35,179 nucleotides of DNA from Bradyrhizobium sp. MOS002 (GTDB taxonomy: Bacteria > Pseudomonadota > Alphaproteobacteria > Rhizobiales > Xanthobacteraceae): the NCBI RefSeq assembly GCF_003020115.1, contig NZ_PYFX01000030.1, positions 1-35,179 on the forward strand, given 5' to 3'. The notes under the pieces are model-generated. The model did not search any database. It was not told where the DNA came from and saw only the letters and a list, made by a program, of their open reading frames with translations. Shown here piece after piece: positions 1 through 6,763 of this stretch. Each line of letters opens with the position of its first letter. The first letter of the stretch is position 1. The position numbers were made by a program, and so were the translations under genes.

Positions 1-216
1 CGTTTCGCAGCGATTTGGGAACGGCGCCCTGGCCTGGAATGGGTTGGTCGGCACGGGTTGACGGCGAGTGAATACCAAAAGGCTTTTGATGCCGCGTCCC
101 TAAATCGTCATCAGATCAGGCGCCAGTTTCCGCCGGTGCGCTCATCTTCAGGAGCGGATTGCGTCGATCGCGTGAGCTATCAGGACCGCAACGCTGGCCG
201 CGATTATGATGACTAA
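1..216 (+). CDS. C-terminal end of a bacterial tandem repeat (BTRD1-like) protein, partial
   Basis: The frame is open from base 1 to a TAA at 214-216, giving the last 71 residues of a protein that begins outside the window. Residues 1-31 contain the pattern RFAAIWERRPG, then W-V-x-R-H-G-L-T-x-x-x-Y-Q-x-x-F-D. I recognise this as the core of the bacterial tandem repeat domain 1 family (BTRD1), whose roughly 45-residue units are often attached to secreted hydrolases. After the FD the sequence does not continue into the usual GYR...SGY part of the repeat but ends in a polar tail with RSSSGAD and NAGRDYDD. The final unit is therefore truncated or frameshifted. The enzymatic part of the protein is not visible. 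The protein at the other end of the window also begins such a repeat. Confidence 0.7.
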   Translation, partial: RFAAIWERRPGLEWVGRHGLTASEYQKAFDAASLNRHQIRRQFPPVRSSSGADCVDRVSYQDRNAGRDYDD

Positions 217-231
217 CAGCCAACTGATCAC
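148..231 (-). CDS. candidate 27-aa single-membrane-span peptide
   Basis: A short minus-strand frame encodes a hydrophobic helix (WLLVIIIAASVAVLIAH) followed by AIDAIRS. A GGTGGAG Shine-Dalgarno-like stretch sits directly against an ATG at 237 and 6 bases before an in-frame GTG at 231, so the GTG is the better-spaced start. The layout resembles the very small membrane peptides common in Bradyrhizobium. It lies antisense to the end of the repeat protein, so it could be a chance frame. Function unknown. Confidence 0.35.
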   Translation of the reverse strand: MISWLLVIIIAASVAVLIAHAIDAIRS

Positions 232-837
232 GCTCATCTCCACCAATATTATGGATTGAACGCGCTCGATCCCGCACAGTCAAAAAGAACCGGTCGGAAA
301 GCTTAATTCAGCGAGGAGCTGAGGACTCAAGGCAACTCTTGCATCCGCCGTCGGTCCTATCGGCGAACTGCCAGTAACCCGGTCTCAACCGAGCCCACCA
401 TGACTGAGTCTCTGTGCCGCGCCCCTCTCGCTTCGCAGCGTTAGAAAACCAGAATTGTTCCGCCCTCGGAACAGAATGCCCGCTAGATTGATTTCGGTTC
501 CACCGAAATCGTATTTGCAAAACAGACAAAGGTGCGGCAAAGTTTTTGCTACCGGGGCTGGCTGCATATTTCACTTGGTGTTTTTAGCCCGGCTTCATTT
601 GACGACGCGTGGGCCGCAGCGATTTAACCTCCCGCTGCGGCCTTCGCCGCACGGCAGGCCAGCGTGAACCGGCGAGCGCCCCTCCAGGTACGCCCTGTTG
701 TTGGCGCCTCAGAGTCGGAGGACCGTGAGAACGGCTCAAGCGTCTCCAGCCGCAGCTTTCTCGTCTGCTCCGCTGATTGAGCTTCGCAGGAGCGGCTCGC
801 CCTGGGCATTAGCCATTGGGACAGTGGCCCCGAATCG
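232..837. other. gene-poor interval containing a structured repeat
   Basis: I see no convincing coding frame here. The interval holds an 8-bp inverted repeat (490-497 with 503-510, five-base loop) and the first copy of the two-copy structured element at 551-642. The remaining sequence shows nothing I can name. Confidence 0.5.
551..642 (+). ncRNA. candidate structured RNA element, copy 1
   Basis: The 92-base stretch starts with ACCGGGGCTGGC and matches 28610-28697: 26 of the first 28 bases are identical, and the middle and 3' parts are similar. It ends in a perfect 10-bp stem (612-621 with 633-642) with an 11-base loop that contains CCTCC, an anti-Shine-Dalgarno type motif. The first part can also fold (CCGGGGCT near 552 with AGCCCGG near 586). 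No U-tract follows the stem and I see no strong promoter. The layout recalls the alphaproteobacterial suhB/mmgR-like small RNAs, but I cannot confirm the family from memory. It could instead be an intergenic repeat. Confidence 0.45.
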
Positions 838-1233
838 ATGCCGGTTGCACGAAAGGGGCGGAATCCGCATTATGGTTTTGCTGGGCGAAGCGGATCTACC
901 TTGGCTCTGAAAAACCCCGACGCTATTGCGGCAGTCGTGACTGCGCTGCGGCTTACTTACGGCGACGAAACGGCACAAGCCATGCTGGTCGGCGGCATGA
1001 GCCTGGCCGCGCTGATAGAGGCGATGTTCTCCGCCTCGGTTGAGCGACGCGATGCCGTTCGATACGTTGCGTCTGCCTTGGACGACTTCGCCATCTCGCC
1101 GGAACCCGGCCCCGTCTGGCACCTTCGCTACGTTTACGAAAGTCATGGCTCGTTTCGCGTCGTCGATATGGAGATTGCGACGCCAACAGGCACACTGTCC
1201 AGTAAAGACGTCTGGCTACGTCTGCCCGTCTAG
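838..1233 (+). CDS. hypothetical protein, 131 aa
   Basis: The frame encodes a basic N-terminus, then an Ala-rich, probably helical middle (AIAAVVTALRLTYGDETAQA, followed by GGMSLAALIEAMFSASVERR) and a beta-rich C-terminus with VWHLRYVYESHGSFRVVDM. Composition in the middle is protein-like, which sets it apart from the antisense frames across the same DNA. The start is uncertain because no clear ribosome-binding site precedes the ATG at 838. It ends immediately next to the convergent gene at 1234-1485, with no space between the two stop codons. I do not recognise the family. Confidence 0.45.
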   Translation: MPVARKGRNPHYGFAGRSGSTLALKNPDAIAAVVTALRLTYGDETAQAMLVGGMSLAALIEAMFSASVERRDAVRYVASALDDFAISPEPGPVWHLRYVYESHGSFRVVDMEIATPTGTLSSKDVWLRLPV

Positions 1234-1485
1234 CTACCTTGCCACTTCTGCGATGTGGCCGGTGCTGTCGACGATTAGCGAGCGCGCGGTGCCTTCCTTG
1301 ACGGCCTTGTAGGTCTTTATCTTTCCGGCTGGTAGTTCTTGGATGTGCGAATAGCCGGCGGCGCGAAGCTTGGCGATGATCTCCTCCGACGTCAGGCTGA
1401 GCGCGGACGAGGATCCCCAGACCAGTACGAGGGCAGCCATGACGAAAGATCGCAGCAATTGCCCTCCTTGCGCGCACGCCGCCAT
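1234..1485 (-). CDS. small exported PepSY-like protein
   Basis: The 83-aa product has an N-terminal signal sequence (hydrophobic LRSFVMAALVLVWGSSSALS). The mature domain is of about 50 residues: LTSEEIIAKLRAAGYSHIQE, then a K-rich strand, then SLIVDSTGHIAEV. The order helix, GY, strand, VD-x-x-G is the pattern of small periplasmic PepSY-type domains in alphaproteobacteria, which are proposed to bind or inhibit other envelope proteins. The match is by pattern only. Its stop abuts the convergent gene ending at 1233. It is followed after 17 bases by the stop of another minus-strand gene lying further upstream. Confidence 0.65.
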   Translation of the reverse strand: MAACAQGGQLLRSFVMAALVLVWGSSSALSLTSEEIIAKLRAAGYSHIQELPAGKIKTYKAVKEGTARSLIVDSTGHIAEVAR

Positions 1486-1502
1486 CGGATGGCGCCTTTA
1501 GC

Positions 1503-1715
1503 TTAGCCGCCGACCGGCCCCGACAACGTCTCCAGTCCCGCCTCGATTGCCGCGATGTCCTGCTCGATCTGCGCAATCGATAACCTGCAGTCAAAGCCAA
1601 CCCAGGCTTTCAGGTCTCCGGCAAGTCGCCGGCGATGGGTCCTCAGCTCTTCAAGCGACTGGCGGTCTCTCACTCTTGCGTAGCCATCCACGATCAACTC
1701 AATCGCACTCGACAT
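1503..1715 (-). CDS. hypothetical protein, 70 aa, charged helical
   Basis: The start is placed at the ATG at 1715 because GGAG lies 7 bases upstream on the minus strand; the frame remains open further upstream. The product is rich in Arg, Glu and Leu: VDGYARVRDRQSLEELRTHR, then a short hydrophobic patch with WVGFDCRL, then SIAQIEQDIAAIEAGLETL. It is probably a soluble helical hairpin. I see no catalytic motif. It lies 17 bases upstream of the PepSY-like gene on the same strand and could share its transcript. Family not recognised. Confidence 0.6.
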   Translation of the reverse strand: MSSAIELIVDGYARVRDRQSLEELRTHRRRLAGDLKAWVGFDCRLSIAQIEQDIAAIEAGLETLSGPVGG

Positions 1716-2060
1716 GACGCTACTCCACAAAAACAATTCGGATCTAATCGAATGAAGCTTAGTGCAAGCCGCGCGGTGGCCGCAACATCTGCGCTAGGTT
1801 CTAGAAGCTGGCCTCTCCGCCGGCTTGCGCTTCACAAATGGAGCGGCTGGGAGCGACAAGAGCCAGAGGCGCCTCAAACGGCCAACCAAGCCATCGTTTA
1901 AATAGGTCACGATTATTGACGGGTTGGCATTGCCTTCATCGTCCAACGGCAAACTCTTCGAAAACGGAAGGGCATAGGACTTTGGTTTTTTCTAGCTTTT
2001 CCCGAACGGAAGCGTCAAACTTGCGCCTATTGAGAATGTAATTTTTTCAGGGACATTGCG
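1716..2060. other. intergenic region between divergent genes
   Basis: This interval separates two divergently transcribed small genes and so should hold both promoters. The 3' end is AT-rich (TTGAGAATGTAATTTTTTCAG near 2030-2050). I cannot assign a clear -35/-10 pair or any other feature. Confidence 0.4.
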
Positions 2061-2366
2061 ATGGGAAAGCCTGCCGTTTCCCGTGATGCCTTCCGGGGAC
2101 TATTCGCTTTGTATGCGGCGAAGGCTCATCACGACCATAAGGCCGAGGCCGAACATTCTCTTTTGCGGATGTTCGGATCTGCCGACGATATACCCGATAC
2201 GCTGCTGCAGCAGTGGTCGGACAGAGCTGAGTTGCTCGGCTCCGAAACCGTTGGCCGCGTAATGGATCCACACGTCCGTCAAATCACGACCGGCAATGCA
2301 CAATACGACCATGCCAGCGACTTTCTCCACACGCTGCTGAGAGACCTCGGGCAGAAGACGCAGTGA
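2061..2366 (+). CDS. hypothetical protein, 101 aa
   Basis: The ATG at 2061 follows a CAGGGA ribosome-binding site by 6-7 bases. The product is acidic and His-rich near its N-terminus (ALYAAKAHHDHKAEAEHS), continues with LLRMFGSADDIPDTLLQQW and ends in a polar helix. There is no signal peptide or membrane segment. The His and acidic clusters could bind metal, but no known motif is present. It stands alone between intergenic regions. Family not recognised. Confidence 0.6.
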   Translation: MGKPAVSRDAFRGLFALYAAKAHHDHKAEAEHSLLRMFGSADDIPDTLLQQWSDRAELLGSETVGRVMDPHVRQITTGNAQYDHASDFLHTLLRDLGQKTQ

Positions 2367-2746
2367 TGGAACCGCCACGCCATTGGCGCGGCACTTGTCA
2401 GACGCATAGACTTGGCAGCTTGTTTCCGGCGTTTCGAACGACTTGGACTTCATAGAAGACCTTCTGGCCTCCAGCCAAAGCCCGATGAACCGGCGCACTG
2501 CGCTGCGCTAGGCTCACCGTCATCCAGTCGGATGAAGCCGACCCACGCCCATTAAACCACTGCAGTGTATCCGCTGCCAGCTAGGTATGATCGCAAGGCC
2601 GTGTGAACTAGTTCACAGATTGGGAAAGAAAAGCTCACTACCATGGAGAGAGCGGCGGAGATGCTCCGGCCTGTTGCTCGTTCGCCTGCCCATCCAGCTT
2701 GGATCATGGATCGTTTTTTGTCTCAGTAGCGGAAAAGGCGACGACG
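2367..2746. other. intergenic region with CRP-like palindrome
   Basis: No supported gene lies here. The interval contains the 16-bp palindrome at 2602-2617 upstream of the small gene at 2747. The rest shows no recognisable signal. Confidence 0.5.
2602..2617. promoter_or_regulatory. perfect CRP-type palindrome
   Basis: TGTGAACTAGTTCACA is a perfect 16-bp palindrome and matches the CRP/FNR-superfamily core TGTGA-N6-TCACA at all ten defined positions. It lies about 130 bp before the start of the gene at 2747. Two related sites occur at 11685 and 33784. Confidence 0.6.
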
Positions 2747-2944
2747 ATGATTGACGACGATTTGGTCCGGGCACATCGCAACAATATTCAACGCTATCAC
2801 CTCTTATTGCAAACCACTCTGACGGACTTCGAACGGCAGTATGTCGAAAGACGTCTGAGCGAGGAGCAATCGAAGCTGGATAGGCTAACAACTCGTGCTC
2901 AAGCAAAGCGAGACGGCCAATCGGCTACAGATCACGCAGGGTAG
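2747..2944 (+). CDS. hypothetical protein, 65 aa, helical
   Basis: The ATG at 2747 is preceded by a purine-rich GGAAAAGG stretch; an upstream in-frame TTG at 2699 would add an unlikely sequence. The product (MIDDDLVRAHRNNIQRYHLL..., then FERQYVERRLSEEQSKLD) is a short charged helical protein with no membrane segment. Its N-x-x-R-Y-x-x-L-L and ER-x-L-x-E-E patterns resemble a small hypothetical family I associate with Bradyrhizobium. A perfect CRP-like palindrome lies about 130 bp upstream, so cAMP-type control is possible. Function unknown. Confidence 0.6.
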   Translation: MIDDDLVRAHRNNIQRYHLLLQTTLTDFERQYVERRLSEEQSKLDRLTTRAQAKRDGQSATDHAG

Positions 2945-3120
2945 GACACCGATAGGGCACACGGGTTTGCTATTAAGAGCTGCGGCAGAAAAGCTTGCGC
3001 GAGCGGCTGCGCGGCTTCAGCATTTGGAACCGAGACAACTAGCCAAGCACGGCAGCACCAACTTAACACTTGCGCTCGCCTTTCGGTTGCGGTTGGATCG
3101 TCTTTTTAGGATTTGATCCA

Positions 3121-3309
3121 ATGGCAATTCAATTGCTTGTGGCGAAGGTTCTCAGGGACGAGCTATCTCTAAGAGGCATTCGATCGTTAAGCGCGGAAGA
3201 TTCCGGGGCGATTGCTGCTCGCATCTTCGAGCGGATCACTGAGATCGACCTAGAACTTGCCGCCCGGGGCTTCAACATCCCTGCGAGCGGCGATGACAGA
3301 CCGACGTGA
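3121..3309 (+). CDS. hypothetical protein, 62 aa
   Basis: The ATG at 3121 starts MAIQLLVAKVLRDELSLRG, continues with a helical acidic stretch (SAEDSGAIAARIFERITEID) and ends with a polar tail. The frame is open upstream to 3070, but the extra residues look non-coding. There is no signal peptide or clear motif. Its end overlaps the beginning of the next plus-strand gene by 17 bases when that gene starts at 3293, suggesting coupled translation. Family not recognised. Confidence 0.55.
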   Translation: MAIQLLVAKVLRDELSLRGIRSLSAEDSGAIAARIFERITEIDLELAARGFNIPASGDDRPT

Positions 3310-3571
3310 CGAGCCGAGCGTCATGTCCGTTTACGATCCGCTATTGAGGGAGCTGGGGCGCACAATGGCGCAAACTATTCGGCTCACGTTCTCGGAAATC
3401 GAGGCAATTCTCGGGAGGCCGTTACCGCCTTCAGCCTACAAGTTCAGTGCCTGGTGGGGAAATGAGAGTTCGCGCAAAGCTGGGCACACGCAGGCCATGG
3501 CGTGGCTGCAGGCAGGCTTTACCGCTAGAGTTTCTCTGAAACAGCGGGCGGTGGAATTCCATCGGGCCTGA
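3293..3571 (+). CDS. DUF7662-like small protein
   Basis: From the ATG at 3293 the product is 92 aa. It contains VYDPLLRELG, then TIRLTFSEIEAILGRPLPPS, then AWWGN and, further on, QAMAWLQAGF and a terminal V-E-F-H-R. The sequence YxPL...LTFxEIExILGxxLPxSAxxxxAWWxN...AWLxAGF...VxFxR is a widespread small domain that I know as DUF7662. It is of unproven function and is sometimes found in DNA-defence neighbourhoods. A later ATG at 3323 is an alternative start and would remove the overlap with the upstream gene. No defence genes are seen beside it here. Confidence 0.7.
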   Translation: MTDRRDEPSVMSVYDPLLRELGRTMAQTIRLTFSEIEAILGRPLPPSAYKFSAWWGNESSRKAGHTQAMAWLQAGFTARVSLKQRAVEFHRA

Positions 3572-3986
3572 AGGCGTTCACGGGCGCCACCTCAATGTTG
3601 CGAGCTTTCCCGCGCGTCCGGGCACTGTTACTCCACGGAGATCCCATTCGAAGGCGGCGGACTGATCTAGCCCGTCCCCGCGGCCCTTCTCATCCAGGGT
3701 TGCGCTCAAGAAAACGAGGTCCAGAACTGCAATTCTTTGAGACAGAATAGCTCCCGTTCGAACGCCCCAGTCCTTAGGTTATCGCTCAGGCGGAATAGCG
3801 AACGTTTAGCGTAGTGCGGATTTCAAGGCCCAGATCGGTCAAGGCAGCACTCCGAAATCAATAAGACAATACATCCCATCGGTGGTACCGGACAGATCGC
3901 GCAACACTCGACAACCACCAAGGTTGTGGTTGCAATCGAAGAGACCGCTGTGGCGTCGCCGCATGAACAGCACCGTGTCTCGAATT
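3572..3986. other. intergenic stretch, nothing recognised
   Basis: This interval separates the end of the plus-strand gene at 3571 from the end of the minus-strand gene at 3987. I see no coding frame with protein-like composition and no clear terminator with a T-run. Confidence 0.4.
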
Positions 3987-4454
3987 TTAGCCGGGGGAAA
4001 GGCGTACGCCCGAGCTCCTCGCCTCTGCGGGGCGACGCCTGGGGAGGCGCCAGCCTAGCGGTCCCGGGAAGCTGTTGGCGATGCTCAACGCGTGATTCTC
4101 GTCGGTTTCGAGAGCTATTTTCTGGGCAAGCATGACGTCGCCCTGAGCCAAGCCACCTAACGGGACGAAGCAGCGCCCTGTTCCGAGCCGTCCGTATTCG
4201 TCTATCTCGTTGACGTTGGCGGACGTCCCGCGCCGGATTCGGTACCGCTTCCCAGTATCGCATCCCGCGACGTCGAAATATCCCTTCCTATCGAAGTCCG
4301 CCCTCTGCTGAGGCGAAAGCCAAGAACGAAGGAAGCGTAGCGCACGAGCGTGAATCGTTTTCTCGTCCTTGGATGCTTCATAAAGCTTCCCAATGGAGAG
4401 GCTATGAATGGGCCACCGGCTGACTCGAGCCAAGTTCCTCTTCACCCTGGCCAT
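3987..4454 (-). CDS. hypothetical protein, 155 aa, second gene of a coupled pair
   Basis: The start is the ATG at 4454, which overlaps the upstream gene's stop as TGATG, so the two are probably translated together. The product has a basic N-terminus, then RALRFLRSWLSPQQRADFDR, then GYFDVAGCDTGKRYRIRRG, followed by NVNE and a block CFVPLGGLAQGDVMLAQKIA with LETDE after it. This reads as a real conserved soluble domain: a helical part, then a small beta domain with a conserved GDxMLAQKIxLE helix. The last 25 residues are Arg/Pro-rich and look less conserved. I know of similar rhizobial hypotheticals but no function. Confidence 0.65.
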   Translation of the reverse strand: MARVKRNLARVSRWPIHSLSIGKLYEASKDEKTIHARALRFLRSWLSPQQRADFDRKGYFDVAGCDTGKRYRIRRGTSANVNEIDEYGRLGTGRCFVPLGGLAQGDVMLAQKIALETDENHALSIANSFPGPLGWRLPRRRPAEARSSGVRLSPG

Positions 4455-4675
4455 CACCCACCGACTAGGCGCGGAAAAAACAATGTCTCTTCGGCGTTCG
4501 GATCAAACGTGGTGATCCTGGTTACCTCCTCCCGGCTGCTCCGTACCGCTGCGGTGAATCCTTTCCCGGTGAATTCCAGAAAACGTCTCTCCGCCTCCGC
4601 CAGAGCATCACCGCCGGAGTTGTCGAAGAAGTAGCGGCTGTCGCCGCTGTGATCCATCACGATCTGCGTTGCCAT
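4454..4675 (-). CDS. hypothetical protein, 73 aa, ending in Gly-Gly
   Basis: The ATG at 4675 begins MATQIVMDHSGDSRYFFD. The frame stays open upstream, but the extra residues are Arg/Ser-rich and not protein-like. The domain continues with AEAERRFLEFTGKGFTAAV and closes with FDPNAEETLFFPRLVGG. The pattern MDHxGDxR...FD, AExRFxxLTGKGFTA and FDPxAEETxFxPRLVGG is one I have seen in small rhizobial proteins. The small size and exposed C-terminal GG recall ubiquitin-like proteins, but the fold is unproven. The downstream gene overlaps by TGATG. No E1- or E2-like gene is adjacent. Confidence 0.65.
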   Translation of the reverse strand: MATQIVMDHSGDSRYFFDNSGGDALAEAERRFLEFTGKGFTAAVRSSREEVTRITTFDPNAEETLFFPRLVGG

Positions 4676-5067
4676 GCTGAGGCTCCCGATTGCACTTCGG
4701 AAGGAATCTAAAAGCGGAGATCTCGTTCTTATTTTCGTAAGCGCCGGATATTTTTTAGTTGTGCGCCTCACTAGGCCCGACTGTGTATTCTGCCTGCCAC
4801 GACTGACAAGCGCTTGCTTCGTCAATGTCGTCACGCAGGACTGAGAACGATTGAGGAGCTGACAGTGCCCAATCCTGCGCAGACGAGATCCCACCCCAGC
4901 CCGGTGCAGCCGTTCCTGGCCGGTGCGATTTCGGAGACGCGGGCGGCAACAAAGATGGTCGAGGGATTGACCAGATGTGCCCAGTGCCATGTGACGCGCC
5001 TGCGATGGAGAGGTCTATCGGCAGTCCGGGATGGCCCCACTCGACCAGCAGCCCGGAGGGGGCGCTC
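4676..5067. other. intergenic stretch, promoter region of the coupled pair
   Basis: The interval lies between the minus-strand gene ending at 5068 and the pair starting at 4675. An AT-rich part near 4730-4765 could hold the pair's promoter. The long plus-strand frame here has non-coding composition. Nothing else is recognised. Confidence 0.4.
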
Positions 5068-5571
5068 TCAGTTCAGCTTGAAAAACGTCTGCCCTAGCCG
5101 CTCCTTAAGTGTTTCCAGTAACGACAGTCTTGTATCGGGCGCGGCAACTTGCGCTCCCGTTGCGGGTACGGGGATAATATTCACCGGTTTCGCTGCCCGA
5201 CGGTTAGCGACCTTTTTAGCGGATTCTCCTTCTGCACCATGCTTCGGCTTCAAGACCTCGCCGCCTGATTTCGGAGTGACCGGTTTTGGGGCAACGTCAA
5301 GTTCTGAGAATGCGCTCTGCAGAGGCCGAGCAGATTGCACTGACGTCATCGATGTAGACGGACTGATGTTCGACGGAGCCAGAATGGTCGGCAAGCTGGT
5401 ATCGATTATGACCCGTTCAGGTGCCCGCTCGGCTGAGGTGATCCTGATGGACGGTCGCTCTACGTCACTGTTACCGGGGCTCATCGCCTGCTGCGGCCAA
5501 CACCAGCCGATTGCGATCAGCACCAGGACGAGAGCGCTGCCGACGAATCCGAAATATTTCATCAAAGGCAC
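5068..5571 (-). CDS. membrane-anchored hypothetical protein, 167 aa
   Basis: The GTG at 5571 is preceded by GGAGG with a 6-base gap, so it is preferred over the ATG three codons later. An N-terminal membrane helix (YFGFVGSALVLVLIAIGWCW) is followed by a long polar region rich in Ser, Pro, Thr, Lys and Ala. A short helical end (LSLLETLKERLGQTFFKLN) closes the protein. It is probably anchored in the inner membrane with a disordered periplasmic linker. No enzymatic motif is seen. This architecture is common among rhizobial hypotheticals. It is transcribed alone. Confidence 0.65.
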   Translation of the reverse strand: MPLMKYFGFVGSALVLVLIAIGWCWPQQAMSPGNSDVERPSIRITSAERAPERVIIDTSLPTILAPSNISPSTSMTSVQSARPLQSAFSELDVAPKPVTPKSGGEVLKPKHGAEGESAKKVANRRAAKPVNIIPVPATGAQVAAPDTRLSLLETLKERLGQTFFKLN

Positions 5572-5676
5572 AGGCCGCCTCCGTTTGGCGACGACCTTCG
5601 ACCTCGATTGTTAGCAAAAAGCTAAAGGTAGATTAAAACAGAAGACATGGTTATCACGCATGCTGCGACGCGGCGG

Positions 5677-5904
5677 CTATTGCGCGGGCGTCCGTGACTT
5701 CGATGCTGCATCGTAGATCTCGATCTTCAGCATCGGATACTTGGCCAACAGTTCAAGGGCCGCTTTAGTCGCGCCGTCCTGATCAAGGAATTCGGTCTTG
5801 AAACGACCATCGACGAGCATCGCATAACCGGTGGCCGGCGCGAGGTCAGCACGCCGAACTTGGCTTGGTTGCGGACGTTCAAGGTGAAGGGTTGTTTTGT
5901 TCAT
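5677..5904 (-). CDS. hypothetical protein, 75 aa
   Basis: The ATG at 5904 gives MNKTTLHLERPQPSQVRR, then a compact domain GYAMLVDGRFKTEFLDQDGA and a helix ALELLAKYPMLKIEIYDA. The pattern of strand, DG-R-F-K-x-x-F, helix and strand is protein-like and resembles a small hypothetical family frequent in Bradyrhizobium. AAGGA sits directly against the ATG, which is too close for a good start, so initiation may occur elsewhere. No signal peptide, membrane segment or known function. Confidence 0.6.
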   Translation of the reverse strand: MNKTTLHLERPQPSQVRRADLAPATGYAMLVDGRFKTEFLDQDGATKAALELLAKYPMLKIEIYDAASKSRTPAQ

Positions 5905-6157
5905 TCCTTACTTATCCGGTTGGAGAACGCCCTTGCTGCTGAGGCTCTCGCAATTCGCCGAATTGAATGCTTGGGGTTTCCCAACCGGCGTAAGCACAGA
6001 ACAAAAGAACAAAGAATCGAAATGCAATCGACATGCCGCCCGCCTTTTCTTGTTGGTGAGGACGGTACAAGCAACGTCTTACGGCCAGCTTAGGAGAAAG
6101 GGTTTGCGCAAGGTATACGCCTGAGCAAAGGGCGAGGCTGGTTTGCCGAAGCCGCAG

Positions 6158-6763
6158 TTACATTTCTGTCGGTGACCGCCCCGTTTCAGCATTCATGAAT
6201 GAATTCGCTATCGTGACCAGGTGTACTGCGGCGGTGCCCAGCTGCTCCATTTCCTTGTCAGCAGTGCAGGCTGAAGCCGCTCGTCGATAGGCGATTGCAA
6301 CTGTTGCGTATGCATCCGTGATGAGTACAGCTGAATGGTCGTGCGCATCCTTGGCTTTCCGATTACGTACTTGGACGACTTTTGTCGCCGCCTGAGCGGC
6401 TAATTCAGCAAGCTTCTCGTTACTTAAACTCGGATCATCAATACCAGGCTGACATGCGGAAGCCGCGCCGGCGATTGCCTGATAGTATTGGCGCTTTTGC
6501 CACTCATTGGCCGTCAGGTAACTCTGCAGCAGGCGGCGAGCCCTCACTTCAAGCTGCTTTCGATCGCTTCGGATCTTTTGATGATCTGAGCTAAGCCAGC
6601 GGAGCATCGTTTGCCTATCCACTTCGGCGCCTAACGCAAAGATCAAGGGGCTATAAGTTCCATCAGCACACTTGAGCTTGTTCGCCCAGCGCCCTCGGGA
6701 AATGTTGACGTCGATTACAGCCTGCAGGTCTAGCGAATAAGAACGAATTCTACGATGAATCAA
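6158..6763 (-). CDS. hypothetical protein, 201 aa, coupled to an SGNH hydrolase gene
   Basis: The ATG at 6763 overlaps the stop of the upstream hydrolase gene as ATGA. The product is soluble and mostly helical. It has an N-terminal part with DVNISRGRWANKLKCADGTY and LGAEVDRQTMLRWLSSD, then a charged helix, then two Ala-rich helices (KLAELAAQAATKVVQVRNRK and YATVAIAYRRAASACTADKE). No signal peptide or catalytic motif is seen. Overlapping translation with the hydrolase suggests a shared role, but I do not recognise the family. Confidence 0.6.
   Translation of the reverse strand: MIHRRIRSYSLDLQAVIDVNISRGRWANKLKCADGTYSPLIFALGAEVDRQTMLRWLSSDHQKIRSDRKQLEVRARRLLQSYLTANEWQKRQYYQAIAGAASACQPGIDDPSLSNEKLAELAAQAATKVVQVRNRKAKDAHDHSAVLITDAYATVAIAYRRAASACTADKEMEQLGTAAVHLVTIANSFMNAETGRSPTEM

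Noticed and set aside
953..1600. 215-codon minus-strand frame
   Set aside because: Arg/Ser-rich with no domain, and it covers the better-supported genes at 838-1233 and 1234-1485.
2100..2498. 132-codon minus-strand frame antisense to the gene at 2061-2366
   Set aside because: Most of it overlaps a plus-strand gene with a better start; the non-overlapping part is too short to judge.
4814..5614. 266-codon plus-strand frame
   Set aside because: It is antisense to the membrane-anchored protein at 5068-5571, which has a strong ribosome-binding site and membrane helix.
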